Source: Fictibacillus enclensis
GTDB taxonomy: Bacteria; Bacillota; Bacilli; Bacillales; Fictibacillaceae
Length of the DNA: 64,000 nt
Reading direction: 5' to 3'
NCBI RefSeq assembly: GCF_001457035.1
Contig: NZ_KQ758617.1
Coordinates: 1,116,001-1,180,000 of the forward strand
The position numbers were made by a program, and so were the translations under genes. Under the pieces are notes generated by a model that did no database searches, was not told the DNA's origin, and worked only from the letters and a program-made list of their open reading frames with translations. Each line of letters begins with the position of its first letter. The first letter of the stretch is position 1. Positions 27,925 through 36,718 of the stretch are shown here, one piece after another.

Positions 27925-28934
27925 AGGTGAAGAAGTACATAGCACCCACTATGCAAGAAGCAATGGGAAAGATACGCAATGATCTGGGAAGCGAAGCTTT
28001 TATCCTTCAGTCAAGACAGGTGCGGACGGGTGGCTTTTTTGGCTTTTTCATCAAGCAGAGCGTTGAGGTTATCGCGTTGCTGGATGTTGAAGAGGGAGCA
28101 GAGTCCGCTCGCAAAGCAGAAAAAGCCCAGAGCTCTTCACTTGTAGAAAAAAGCATGATCAAGGAAGATATTCCGTCGTGGCAATCCTACTTTAACGACC
28201 AGGGTGTATCGCATCTATTAATAGAAGAAATTATCGCCGATATGCAGGGAACCGCTAAAAACGGGGACACAAAACGCTGGCTGGAACAATGGCTGCTTGG
28301 TCGTGCATCTACTCCCTCATCTCCAGGCTCATTGTATGACACACAATTTTTAACGGTGGTAGGCCCGACGGGTGTAGGGAAAACGACTACGCTCGCGAAA
28401 CTGGCAGCAAAGGCGAAGCTCGAAGATGGCAAAAGTGTCGCTTTCATCACGTTGGACACCTACCGGATCGGTGCGGTGGAACAACTAAAAACCTATGCTG
28501 AAATTCTGAAAATGCCGCTAAAAGTGGTGTACAATACCGAAGACTACGAGAAGGCAAAGCAAGAACTCTCTTCTTATGACTTGGTGTTGACCGACACGGC
28601 CGGCAGAAACTTTCTGAATCCGGAATCCATGGATGAACTGGGCGGCCTGTTGCAAGATCAGATGGATCACACAAAGTATTTGGTTTTATCTTTAACTTCA
28701 AAATACGAGGATCTCAAACACGTAATCCAGCATTTCAGCCGGACTGGAGTCAACCGGCTGATTCTGACTAAAAAGGATGAGACAGCTTCTTTGGGAGCGT
28801 TAATCAATATATTGCTGATAGAAAACACCATCCCGCTTTATATCACAAACGGACAAAATGTTCCAGATGACATTTCAACCGTTACACCGAAAGCGATCGT
28901 CAGCATGTTCCTGCAGCAGAAAAGAGATGCGTGA
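27921..28934 (+). CDS. flhF: Flagellar placement GTPase FlhF
   Basis: A 337-residue SRP-family GTPase. A short N-terminal B domain (MKVKKYIAPTMQEAMGKIRN) and a variable middle are followed by the NG domain with G1 [20 protein letters not shown] (from about residue 147), DTYRIGAVEQLKTY, LTDTAGRN and LTKKDETASLG. FlhF helps set the number and position of flagella, with FlhG as its GTPase activator. It overlaps the flhA stop by four bases (ATGA). Confidence 0.97.
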   Translation: MKVKKYIAPTMQEAMGKIRNDLGSEAFILQSRQVRTGGFFGFFIKQSVEVIALLDVEEGAESARKAEKAQSSSLVEKSMIKEDIPSWQSYFNDQGVSHLLIEEIIADMQGTAKNGDTKRWLEQWLLGRASTPSSPGSLYDTQFLTVVGPTGVGKTTTLAKLAAKAKLEDGKSVAFITLDTYRIGAVEQLKTYAEILKMPLKVVYNTEDYEKAKQELSSYDLVLTDTAGRNFLNPESMDELGGLLQDQMDHTKYLVLSLTSKYEDLKHVIQHFSRTGVNRLILTKKDETASLGALINILLIENTIPLYITNGQNVPDDISTVTPKAIVSMFLQQKRDA

Positions 28935-29793
28935 TCAGGCAGAACAACTTCGTATACGAGTACTAGAGACGTCATTACAAGCGAAAAAAGCGAAGGTCGT
29001 TTCGGTGCTCAGCGGAAAAGGCGGGGTTGGGAAAACAAATGTAGCAGTGAACTTATCCCTTGCCCTTTCAGGACTTGGGAAAAAAATGGTGCTGGTTGAT
29101 CTGGATATCGGCATGGGCAACGTTCATCTGCTGCTTGGACTGACCCCGCGCCACACGATCGCCGATCTGTTTGAACATCACCTTTCCGTCAGGGAGATCA
29201 TTGAAAAAGGCCCAGGCAGCCTTGATTATCTTGGTGGTGATAACGGTCTTCTCTCTTTGTTAGAGCTTGACCGCAACAGTCAGGTTCATTTTGTGAGAGA
29301 GCTTGAGAAATTATCGGCAGCCTATGATTATATCGTATTCGATATTGGTGCCGGTTTGTCAGAAGCGAGCTTGAAGTTTGTATTGGCCGGTCATGAAGCC
29401 ATCCTGGTTGCTACTCCGGAAATTACATCGCTTACTGATGCGTATTCCATGATTAAGCTGCTTCATGCTGAACGGCCTGAACTCCCTGTCTGGACCATGA
29501 TTAATCAATGTGAAAACGAACGGGAAGGCAGGGCAGTACATGACCGCTTGAACGAGGTGAGCTCCCGGTTTCTTGGAAAGAAACTGGCCAACTTGGGGCA
29601 AGTTTCTTTCGACCCGGCCGTGCGGCGGGCTGTTATGGAGCAATCGCCGTTTGTGCTGGAAAGTCCGCGCTGTGAAGCGAGCGGACAAATTCAAAAGGCA
29701 GCTCATTGTCTATTGGGGAACGCCAAGGTCCAAAAGGGAGCAGTTGACCAATCTTTTATTAGTAAACTTTTAAGTTTTTTGAGTAAAAGCTAG
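28927..29793 (+). CDS. flhG: Flagellar number regulator, MinD-like ATPase FlhG
   Basis: A protein of about 288 residues of the ParA/MinD family. The N-terminal activator helix with conserved glutamine (MRDQAEQLRIRV) that stimulates FlhF precedes the deviant Walker A motif VLSGKGGVGKTNVAVNLSLA (about 26-45) and VLVDLDIGMGNVHLLLG. ATG 28927 overlaps the end of flhF by eight bases. The longer upstream frame reads inside flhF and is not needed. In B. subtilis cheB comes next; here cheA does. Confidence 0.95.
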   Translation: MRDQAEQLRIRVLETSLQAKKAKVVSVLSGKGGVGKTNVAVNLSLALSGLGKKMVLVDLDIGMGNVHLLLGLTPRHTIADLFEHHLSVREIIEKGPGSLDYLGGDNGLLSLLELDRNSQVHFVRELEKLSAAYDYIVFDIGAGLSEASLKFVLAGHEAILVATPEITSLTDAYSMIKLLHAERPELPVWTMINQCENEREGRAVHDRLNEVSSRFLGKKLANLGQVSFDPAVRRAVMEQSPFVLESPRCEASGQIQKAAHCLLGNAKVQKGAVDQSFISKLLSFLSKS

Positions 29794-29816
29794 CGTTGTG
29801 CACGAGGGGGAAGAAG

Positions 29817-31790
29817 ATGGACACGAGTGAATATTTGGATATTTTTATTGAAGAAAGTAAAGAACATCTCCAGTCGATAAATGAACATGTGCTTCTTTTG
29901 GAGAAACAACCGGAAGAGCTGGCAACCATTCAGGAAATTTTTCGTTCTGCTCATACATTAAAAGGCATGTCAGCTTCCATGGGTTACGGCGATCTTGCAA
30001 ATCTTACGCATGCGATGGAAAACGTTCTGGATGGAATCAGAAATGGTAAACTGCATGTGACACAGAAACTGCTGGATTCGCTGTTTGTTTCGCTTGACCA
30101 TTTGGAAGAAATGGTCATGTCGATCGCAGCTGGCGGCGATGGAAAAAAAGATACGAAAGAACTGATACGCCTTTTGAACGGGATACTGGGGGAGGATACC
30201 CAGGATAAGGCCCAGACAGATACAAGTAATGAAGATTTACGCAGTTATGATGAATTTGAGCGTTCGGCGATCCATCAATCACTTGAGCAAGGTTTTCTGG
30301 TGTACAGGATTGAAGTTGAGCTCCATAAAGAGTGCCTGCTGAAAGCGGTGCGGGCCTTTATGGTTTTCAATGCGCTGGAAAACCTCGGCGACATCATAAA
30401 GTCAGAACCTTCAGCCGACTTGATTGAACAGGAACAATTCAATCAAAGCTTTTTCGTTACGCTCATAACACAACAAGAAGCGGCGACAATTGAGTCGGAA
30501 TTGTTATCAATCTCAGAAATCGAAAAAGTGGCACTAACGCCGCTTCAGCCGGTGGGCAGCGAACAGAAGGAAGCTGTGGCAGAGCAGGTGGATGATCAAA
30601 AAGGCACCACAACAGGACCTAAAAAGAATTCCCCGCCAAAATCTGCAAAGACGATCAGGGTAAGCATTGAGAGACTGGATCTTCTGATGAGTCTTTTTGA
30701 AGAGCTGGTGATTGACAGAGGCCGTCTTGAAAGGATTTCAAGCGAGATGAAGGATGCTGCACTTCAGGAAACGGTAGAACGGGTTTCACGGGTTTCATCG
30801 GATTTGCAGGAATTAATTCTTAATATGCGGATGGTTCCCATTGACCAGGTATTCAACCGGTTTCCGAGAATGGTACGCGGATTGGCCAAAGATCTGCATA
30901 AAAAGGTGGAATTGCAGGTAGAGGGAGCAGAAACCGAACTGGATCGTCTGGTTGCCGATGAAATCGGAGATCCGCTTGTTCATTTGCTGCGTAATTCATT
31001 GGATCATGGTATTGAAGATCCGGAGCAGAGAATCCGTTCAAGGAAAAGCGAAAAAGGCACAATAACCTTGAAGGCGTACCACAGCGGCAACCGTGTATTT
31101 ATCGAGATTCAGGATGACGGGGCAGGAATTGATGCCGACAAGGTGCTTAATCGGGCGGTTCAAAAGGGGATTATCAGTGAGAATTCAGCCCGTACATTGA
31201 CTGGCAGGCACGTTTATGAGCTGCTGTTCGCCCCTGGTTTTTCTACAGCTGAAGTGATTTCCGATATTTCCGGCCGCGGCGTCGGCCTGGATGCAGTTAA
31301 AAATAAAATAGAATCGCTCGGAGGGTCGGTTTCTGTGGATTCCACCGCCGGACAAGGTTCAACCTTTACCATCCAGCTTCCTCTGAACCTTTCCATCATA
31401 CCGTCTCTGCTGGTCGAAGCGGGAACAGAAACATATGCTGTTCCGCTTCCATCGATCATTGAAACTGCATTGGTCGATCCTCAGGATATCATCATGGTCC
31501 ATAAGCAGCCCATGATGGATTTCCGCGGAAAGGTTATACCGCTGGTTTCATTAAAGGATTGGCTCGAAGTGCCGCAGGAGGCCAAAAAAGGAGAGACCAA
31601 TCGAGCGGTTGTTATTGTTAAAAAAGAAAACAAATTGGCCGGTTTGATCGTAGACGGGCTGATCGGGCAGCAGGAGATTGTCCTGAAGCCGCTTGGAAGC
31701 TATCTCGATGTTCCTTTTGTTTCAGGAGCGGCAATATTGGGAGACGGCCAGGTTGCCCTCATTATCGATTGCAATTCGCTATTTATATAA
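29817..31790 (+). CDS. cheA: Chemotaxis histidine kinase CheA
   Basis: A protein of about 657 residues with all five CheA regions. The HPt domain carries the phosphorylated H46 (FRSAHTLKGMSASMGY). The CheY/CheB-binding P2 region is at about 160-255. The dimerisation helix pair starts at KTIRVSIERLDLLMSLFEEL. The ATPase domain shows LVHLLRNSLDHGIEDP, DDGAGID and GRGVGLDAVK. A C-terminal CheW-like domain (FTIQLPLNLSIIPSLLVEAG onward) couples to receptors. ATG 29817 follows GAGGGGGAAG; only 23 bases separate it from flhG. Confidence 0.97.
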   Translation: MDTSEYLDIFIEESKEHLQSINEHVLLLEKQPEELATIQEIFRSAHTLKGMSASMGYGDLANLTHAMENVLDGIRNGKLHVTQKLLDSLFVSLDHLEEMVMSIAAGGDGKKDTKELIRLLNGILGEDTQDKAQTDTSNEDLRSYDEFERSAIHQSLEQGFLVYRIEVELHKECLLKAVRAFMVFNALENLGDIIKSEPSADLIEQEQFNQSFFVTLITQQEAATIESELLSISEIEKVALTPLQPVGSEQKEAVAEQVDDQKGTTTGPKKNSPPKSAKTIRVSIERLDLLMSLFEELVIDRGRLERISSEMKDAALQETVERVSRVSSDLQELILNMRMVPIDQVFNRFPRMVRGLAKDLHKKVELQVEGAETELDRLVADEIGDPLVHLLRNSLDHGIEDPEQRIRSRKSEKGTITLKAYHSGNRVFIEIQDDGAGIDADKVLNRAVQKGIISENSARTLTGRHVYELLFAPGFSTAEVISDISGRGVGLDAVKNKIESLGGSVSVDSTAGQGSTFTIQLPLNLSIIPSLLVEAGTETYAVPLPSIIETALVDPQDIIMVHKQPMMDFRGKVIPLVSLKDWLEVPQEAKKGETNRAVVIVKKENKLAGLIVDGLIGQQEIVLKPLGSYLDVPFVSGAAILGDGQVALIIDCNSLFI

Positions 31791-31813
31791 CGGTGACAGA
31801 GAGGAGAATGAGT

Positions 31814-32281
31814 ATGAGTGAGCAGGAATTAAAAATAGTCGTGTTCCGGTTAAAGGATGAAGAATATGGCGTGAATGTCCTTAATGTCCTATCCATCGAA
31901 CGTGTTTCACCAATCACGCGGGTTCCGAAAACACCTTCATTTGTTAAAGGGGTGATGAACCTGCGCGGGGTGGTAACACCGGTTATTGATTTGCGGAGCC
32001 GGTTTGGCATGGAAGAGAAGGATGCGGATGACGACACCCGGATTATCATCGTGAATACGGAAGGAATGGATGTGGGACTGATTGTGGATGCAGCGAACGA
32101 CGTGCTGGATCTGTCTCTTTCTGACATCGAGCCTACACCGGAAGTGGCGGGTGGCATAAACGCCCGGTATCTCGATGGAGTGGCCAAAATGGATGGAAGG
32201 CTATTCATTCTGCTCCGTTTGGACAAGGTGCTCGACAAGGATGAAATAATGGAGCTTCAGGGAGCGGCTGATGAATCATAG
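31814..32281 (+). CDS. cheW: Chemotaxis coupling protein CheW
   Basis: A protein of about 155 residues that links receptors to CheA. The SH3-like fold is seen as KIVVFRLKDEEYGVNVLNVL, FVKGVMNLRGVVTPVIDLR and GLIVDAANDVLDL. ATG 31814 is seven bases after GAGGAG. ATG 31808 is only one base from it, and the longer frame overlaps cheA. The next gene is cheD, with no cheC between. Confidence 0.96.
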   Translation: MSEQELKIVVFRLKDEEYGVNVLNVLSIERVSPITRVPKTPSFVKGVMNLRGVVTPVIDLRSRFGMEEKDADDDTRIIIVNTEGMDVGLIVDAANDVLDLSLSDIEPTPEVAGGINARYLDGVAKMDGRLFILLRLDKVLDKDEIMELQGAADES

Positions 32282-32295
32282 AGGTGCGGTTTCGG

Positions 32296-32787
32296 TTGGA
32301 CTTTAAAATGGTAAAAATCGGCTTGTCCGAGTTGGGATTCGGAGCGGGTTCCACTGTCCTTCGCACAGCTGGCCTCGGCTCCTGTGTCGGTCTTGTGCTG
32401 TATGATGCAGATAAGAAGCTGTCCGGAATGGCGCATATTATGCTTCCACATTCTTCTTTGGCACGATCAAGGGAAATAAACGAAGCAAAATATGCTGACA
32501 CCGCCATCAAAAGACTGGTCCTTGGCTTGGAGGAGAGAGGAGCCAGGAGAAGAGCGCTGAAGGCAAAAATAGCCGGAGGAGCCGAGATGTTTCAAATGGT
32601 TGACCAGGCGTATGCCATGCGCATTGGCCCGAGAAACGTGGAAGCGATAAAAAGCGGATTGAAAGAGTGGGAAATCCCCCTGATCGCGGAACATACAGGC
32701 GGCAGCAAAGGGAGGACCATTGAATTTGTTACAGACACATGTGAACTTCAAATAAAAATAGTACGTCAGGGAGAGTTAGTGATTTAA
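32296..32787 (+). CDS. cheD: Chemoreceptor glutamine deamidase CheD
   Basis: A protein of about 163 residues. The Cys-His-Thr active site is intact: T24 and C30 (LRTAGLGSCVGLVLYD) and H47 (SGMAHIMLPHSS). CheD deamidates glutamines in chemoreceptors and in B. subtilis is released from receptors by CheC. Start TTG 32296 follows GAGGTG by nine bases. GTG 32284 (inside that site) and ATG 32308 are alternatives, so the first residues are uncertain. It lies directly after cheW. Confidence 0.92.
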   Translation: MDFKMVKIGLSELGFGAGSTVLRTAGLGSCVGLVLYDADKKLSGMAHIMLPHSSLARSREINEAKYADTAIKRLVLGLEERGARRRALKAKIAGGAEMFQMVDQAYAMRIGPRNVEAIKSGLKEWEIPLIAEHTGGSKGRTIEFVTDTCELQIKIVRQGELVI

Positions 32788-32809
32788 TAATGATTTCAGG
32801 GGGAGTAGC

Positions 32810-33580
32810 ATGATATCTTCATCTACAGCAGCAGCGGATGAACTGGAAATATGGAAAAGGTGGCATGAATGCCGTGACCGTGATGCAGGTGATTCTCTGC
32901 TCAAACAATACATGCCGCTTGTTCAGTATCATGTTCAGCGGATTGCGGCAGGTTTGCCGAAAAACGTTAATCGTGATGAATTAAAAAGCTTGGGAATGCT
33001 GGGCCTGTTTGATGCGCTTGAAAAATTCCAGCCCGAACGGGACCTTAAATTTGATACGTATGCCACATTCCGGATCCGGGGAGCGATTCTCGATGGACTG
33101 CGTAAAGTGGACTGGCTGCCACGGTCTCTGCGTGAAAAAACAAAAAAGATTGAAAGTACGATTGAAAAGCTCGAACAGGAAAAACTCCGCCGGGTAACAA
33201 CCTATGAAATAGGAGCAGAACTGGGTATGCCTGAAACGGAAGTGGTTTCTGCCCTGTCCGAAAGCTTTTTTGCCAATGTTCTTTCAATCGATGAAGACCA
33301 AAGAGAAAGTGAAAGCAAAGAAAAGCTCGGGTATACAATAGAAGATAAAAATGGATTGTCTCCTGAGGCGGAAGTGGTTAAGGCCGAGCTGCATAAGGAA
33401 CTTGCACAGGTGATCAGGGAGCTGAATGAAAAAGAACAGCTGGTGATTTCTCTGTTTTATTATGAGGAACTGACCTTTACTGAAATTGGTCATGTTCTGG
33501 AGCTTTCCACCTCAAGAATTTCGCAGATCCATTCCAAAGCGTTATCTCGCCTGAGACTGGTTCTTGCGCGATACATGTAA
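32810..33580 (+). CDS. sigD: RNA polymerase sigma factor SigD (sigma-28 type)
   Basis: A 256-residue sigma factor that drives late flagellar, motility and autolysin genes. Region 2 includes DELKSLGMLGLFDALEKFQP and FDTYATFRIRGAILDGLR, region 3 lies around TTYEIGAELGMPETEVVSAL and region 4 ends with LTFTEIGHVLELSTSRISQI. Its position near the end of the long operon means its level depends on how far transcription proceeds, which in B. subtilis gives on/off motile cells. The ribosome binding site is AGGGGGAG. Confidence 0.97.
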   Translation: MISSSTAAADELEIWKRWHECRDRDAGDSLLKQYMPLVQYHVQRIAAGLPKNVNRDELKSLGMLGLFDALEKFQPERDLKFDTYATFRIRGAILDGLRKVDWLPRSLREKTKKIESTIEKLEQEKLRRVTTYEIGAELGMPETEVVSALSESFFANVLSIDEDQRESESKEKLGYTIEDKNGLSPEAEVVKAELHKELAQVIRELNEKEQLVISLFYYEELTFTEIGHVLELSTSRISQIHSKALSRLRLVLARYM

Positions 33581-33609
33581 CCGGGAACGGAAGAAAGAGT
33601 GGGGATCAC

Positions 33610-34017
33610 TTGCTTTACTTTATAGCGGTTTTAAGTTTATTGCTGAACACCCTTTGCCTGTTTCTTGTTGCTGTTCTGTGGATGAAGCTCAAAACAACGG
33701 CTGCCGGTGCTTTCGATGACGTGGAGACCCAGGAGCTGGAGGAGATGCTTTTGGCGGTTGTCAGTGAAATGAAGGGACAAAACGAAGAAATCAAACAAAT
33801 GCTATACGAAACGAAACGGGACGGACAGGAGCAAGGTGTGAAATCATCTGGCAAAATAGGGATTGCACAAGATCATAAAGAAGTGGAAGAAAATATTTTG
33901 CATCAGAACGTATTAACCTATGCCAAAAAAGGTTATACTGCTGAAGAAATTGCCAAAAAACTCGACAGAGGCAAGGGTGAAGTCTGCCTGATTTTAAAAA
34001 TGAATAGCCTTTCATGA
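33610..34017 (+). CDS. swrB: SwrB-like (YlxL, DUF6115) membrane protein
   Basis: A 135-residue protein with an N-terminal transmembrane segment (residues 2-25), a charged coiled coil with many Glu/Gln/Lys, and a small C-terminal helix-turn-helix-like motif (YAKKGYTAEEIAKKLDRGKG). This layout and the place right after sigD match SwrB (YlxL) of B. subtilis, which helps activate the export gate and so SigD. Overall similarity is low, so the call rests on layout and position. Start is TTG with AGTGGGGA upstream. It is the last gene before rpsB and no terminator follows. Confidence 0.75.
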   Translation: MLYFIAVLSLLLNTLCLFLVAVLWMKLKTTAAGAFDDVETQELEEMLLAVVSEMKGQNEEIKQMLYETKRDGQEQGVKSSGKIGIAQDHKEVEENILHQNVLTYAKKGYTAEEIAKKLDRGKGEVCLILKMNSLS

Positions 34018-34044
34018 GAAATGCTTAAAACGGCAATATTTTTC

Positions 34045-34074
34045 TTGCTACATTCTGACGAAGTATGGTATAGT
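34045..34074 (+). promoter_or_regulatory. Candidate extended -10 promoter of rpsB
   Basis: TTGCTA (34045-34050), an 18-base spacer and TATAGT (34069-34074) preceded by TGG give a TGn-extended -10 promoter. It lies about 110 bases upstream of rpsB and leaves a structured leader of about 100 bases. Confidence 0.6.
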
Positions 34075-34081
34075 TACTTTC

Positions 34082-34184
34082 GGTGTTAATCACACACGCT
34101 TGTGGATTTAATCATTGGTGCTGCATTTGCAGTTTTGGTTAAAGTCGAAGCAGGCGGAGGAAAACAAAACCAGGAGGTGCCATC
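34082..34184 (+). ncRNA. Structured leader of rpsB, possible ribosomal protein S2 autoregulation site
   Basis: After the promoter the leader contains a short CACA/TGTG hairpin (34093-34104) and a perfect CTGCA-TT-TGCAG hairpin (34121-34132), then a purine-rich tract and the strong AGGAGG ribosome binding site. Ribosomal protein operons often have such leaders that bind their own product. I see the hairpins directly; the regulatory role is a guess. Confidence 0.3.
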
Positions 34185-34910
34185 ATGGCAGTAATTTCAA
34201 TGAAACAACTATTGGAAGCCGGCGTACACTTTGGACATCAAACACGTCGCTGGAATCCGAAAATGTCCCGTTACATCTTCACTGAGCGTAACGGCATTTA
34301 CATCATCGATCTTCAAAAGACAGTAAAGAAAGTTGAAGAGTGCTACAACGTAATGAAAGATATCGCAGGAAACGGCGGTAAAATCCTTTTCGTTGGTACA
34401 AAAAAACAAGCTCAGGACTCTGTAAAGGAAGAAGCAGAACGTTCCGGCATGTACTTCATCAACCAACGCTGGTTGGGCGGTACGCTAACAAACTTCGGAA
34501 CCATCCGCAAGCGTATCAACCGTTTGAAAGAGCTTGAAAGAATGCAAGAAGACGGAACTTTTGATGTTCTTCCTAAGAAAGAAGTTATCCTTCTTAAAAA
34601 GGAAATGGAGCGTCTTGAAAAGTTCTTGGGCGGAATTAAAGAAATGAACGGCCTTCCAGATGCGCTATTCATCGTAGACCCACGCAAAGAACGCATCGCG
34701 GTTGCTGAAGCACGCAAGCTGAACATTCCGATTATCGCAATCGTGGATACTAACTGTGATCCTGATGAAGTTGACCACGTTATCCCAGGTAACGATGATG
34801 CGATCCGTGCGGTTAAACTTCTTACTGGAAAAATGGCTGATGCGATCATCGAAGCCAACCAGGGTGGAGAAGAGCAAGAAGCTCAAAACGAAGAAGAAAC
34901 ATCTGCATAA
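34185..34910 (+). CDS. rpsB: 30S ribosomal protein S2
   Basis: A 241-residue S2 protein, normal length. It starts [20 protein letters not shown] and includes the signatures [11 protein letters not shown] and [16 protein letters not shown], with an acidic tail. The ribosome binding site is CAGGAGGTG. A strong hairpin terminator or attenuator lies between it and tsf. Confidence 0.98.
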   Translation: MAVISMKQLLEAGVHFGHQTRRWNPKMSRYIFTERNGIYIIDLQKTVKKVEECYNVMKDIAGNGGKILFVGTKKQAQDSVKEEAERSGMYFINQRWLGGTLTNFGTIRKRINRLKELERMQEDGTFDVLPKKEVILLKKEMERLEKFLGGIKEMNGLPDALFIVDPRKERIAVAEARKLNIPIIAIVDTNCDPDEVDHVIPGNDDAIRAVKLLTGKMADAIIEANQGGEEQEAQNEEETSA

Positions 34911-34922
34911 GTAATATAAACT

Positions 34923-34964
34923 AAAAGGGTGATGGAGGGGATATGCCCTTTCACACCCTTTTTT
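34923..34964 (+). terminator. Terminator or attenuator between rpsB and tsf
   Basis: A perfect nine-base stem (AAAAGGGTG and CACCCTTTT) encloses a smaller GGGGATATGCCC hairpin and ends in a T run. It lies 12 bases after the rpsB stop. Because tsf has no obvious strong promoter of its own in the remaining gap, partial readthrough that sets the S2:EF-Ts ratio is likely. Confidence 0.8.
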
Positions 34965-35008
34965 AATGCCAACCTTAGCTTTACATAAACCAAAGGAGGA
35001 ATTTCATT

Positions 35009-35893
35009 ATGGCAGTAACAGCTCAAATGGTAAAAGAATTGCGCGAAAAAACAGGCGCAGGGATGATGGACTGTAAAAAAGCATTGACAGAAACCAACGG
35101 GGACATGGAAAAAGCGATCGATTTCCTTCGTGAAAAAGGTATTGCAAAAGCAGCTAAAAAAGCGGACCGTATTGCAGCAGAAGGTCTTACTTCTGTTGTT
35201 GTAGAAGGCAACAAAGCTGTTATCCTTGAAGTGAACTCTGAAACTGACTTCGTGGCAAAGAACGAAAGCTTCACAGCGCTAATTTCTGTAATTGGTAAGC
35301 ATCTTCTTGAAGCCGATGTTGCTACTGTTGATGAGGCGCTTGCTTCTACGATTAAAGGTGAAAACACAACAGTTGCCGAGTACTTGAACAACGCAATTGC
35401 CAAGATTGGTGAAAAAATCTCACTTCGTCGTTTCCAAATCGTTGAAAAAGGCGAAAATGCAGCGTTTGGCGCATACCTTCACATGGGTGGACGCATCGGA
35501 GTGCTTTCTGTAGTGGAAGGTACAACAGACGAAGCAATTGCTAAAGATGTGGCAATGCACGTTGCTGCTGTTAACCCTCGTTACATCTCTCGTGACGCTG
35601 TAAGCGAAGAAGAAGTGGCTCATGAACGTGAAGTGCTTACTCAACAAGCGCTTAACGAAGGAAAGCCTGAAAACATCGTTGCTAAAATGGTGGAAGGCCG
35701 CCTTGGCAAATTCTTTGAAGAAATCTGCTTGAACGATCAGTCTTTCGTTAAAGATCCAGACCAAAAAGTTGGTAAGTACGTAGCTTCTAAAGGCGGTAAG
35801 GTTATCGCATTCGTACGTTACGAAGTTGGCGAAGGTATGGAAAAGCGCGAAGACAACTTTGCAGAAGAAGTAATGTCTCAAGTTAAAAAGTAA
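35009..35893 (+). CDS. tsf: Translation elongation factor Ts
   Basis: A 294-residue nucleotide exchange factor for EF-Tu. The N-terminal UBA-like domain has [18 protein letters not shown], and the core begins at [17 protein letters not shown]. Full length for Bacillus. The codon choice is strongly biased, as for rpsB. The ribosome binding site is AAAGGAGG. Confidence 0.98.
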   Translation: MAVTAQMVKELREKTGAGMMDCKKALTETNGDMEKAIDFLREKGIAKAAKKADRIAAEGLTSVVVEGNKAVILEVNSETDFVAKNESFTALISVIGKHLLEADVATVDEALASTIKGENTTVAEYLNNAIAKIGEKISLRRFQIVEKGENAAFGAYLHMGGRIGVLSVVEGTTDEAIAKDVAMHVAAVNPRYISRDAVSEEEVAHEREVLTQQALNEGKPENIVAKMVEGRLGKFFEEICLNDQSFVKDPDQKVGKYVASKGGKVIAFVRYEVGEGMEKREDNFAEEVMSQVKK

Positions 35894-35916
35894 TGGTGTA
35901 AAAAGTAAAAAAAGGG

Positions 35917-35949
35917 AGCACAGTGTGTTCCCTTTTTTTAAAAGAGCTT
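35917..35949 (+). terminator. Rho-independent terminator of rpsB-tsf
   Basis: An eight-base stem (GGGAGCAC, loop AGT, GTGTTCCC) is preceded by seven A and followed by seven T. It lies about 20 bases after the tsf stop. Confidence 0.92.
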
Positions 35950-35992
35950 AGGATAAAAAAAGCAATTACAGGTGATGGATACGGAGGGAATT

Positions 35993-36718
35993 ATGAGCAC
36001 TTCAAAATATAAACGAGTAGTACTTAAACTAAGCGGGGAAGCTCTTGCGGCCGGTAAAGGAAGCGGAATAGATCCTGGTGTCATTCAATCGATTGCCCAT
36101 CAGGTGAAAGACATTGTCGAGCTCGGAGTGGAAGTGGCCGTTGTTGTCGGCGGCGGTAATCTCTGGAGAGGCAAAGCGGGAAGCGAGATGGGAATGGATC
36201 GCGCATCCGCCGATTACATGGGGATGCTGGCGACTGTTATGAATTCCCTGGCTTTACAGGACAGCCTTGAAAATATCGGTGTGCAGACAAGGGTACAAAC
36301 GTCAATCGAGATGCGCCAGGTTGCTGAACCGTACATTCGCAGAAAAGCTATTCGTCACCTTGAAAAGAAACGTGTTGTTATTTTTGCTGCAGGAACAGGA
36401 AATCCTTACTTTTCAACGGATACAACAGCTGCTCTTCGCGCGGCGGAAATCGAAGCCGAAGTGATCCTGATGGCTAAAAATAATGTGGACGGCGTATACT
36501 CAGCCGATCCGACGATCGATCAGAATGCTGTGAAATACAATACCTTATCCTACCTTGACTTGCTTAAAGAAGGCCTGGCTGTCATGGATACGACGGCATC
36601 TTCATTATGTATGGACAATGATATTCCGCTTATCGTGTTTTCCATTATGGAAGAAGGAAACATTAAGCGTGCAGTTCTTGGTGAGGAAATTGGAACTACG
36701 ATTAGGGGGAATAATTAA
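35993..36718 (+). CDS. pyrH: Uridylate kinase (UMP kinase)
   Basis: A 241-residue amino acid kinase-fold enzyme that phosphorylates UMP to UDP, regulated by GTP and UTP in the family. The nucleotide site is [12 protein letters not shown], with [11 protein letters not shown] and [20 protein letters not shown] further on. ATG 35993 follows GGAGGG; the longer GTG frame at 35972 would cover that site. It overlaps frr by one base. Confidence 0.97.
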   Translation: MSTSKYKRVVLKLSGEALAAGKGSGIDPGVIQSIAHQVKDIVELGVEVAVVVGGGNLWRGKAGSEMGMDRASADYMGMLATVMNSLALQDSLENIGVQTRVQTSIEMRQVAEPYIRRKAIRHLEKKRVVIFAAGTGNPYFSTDTTAALRAAEIEAEVILMAKNNVDGVYSADPTIDQNAVKYNTLSYLDLLKEGLAVMDTTASSLCMDNDIPLIVFSIMEEGNIKRAVLGEEIGTTIRGNN

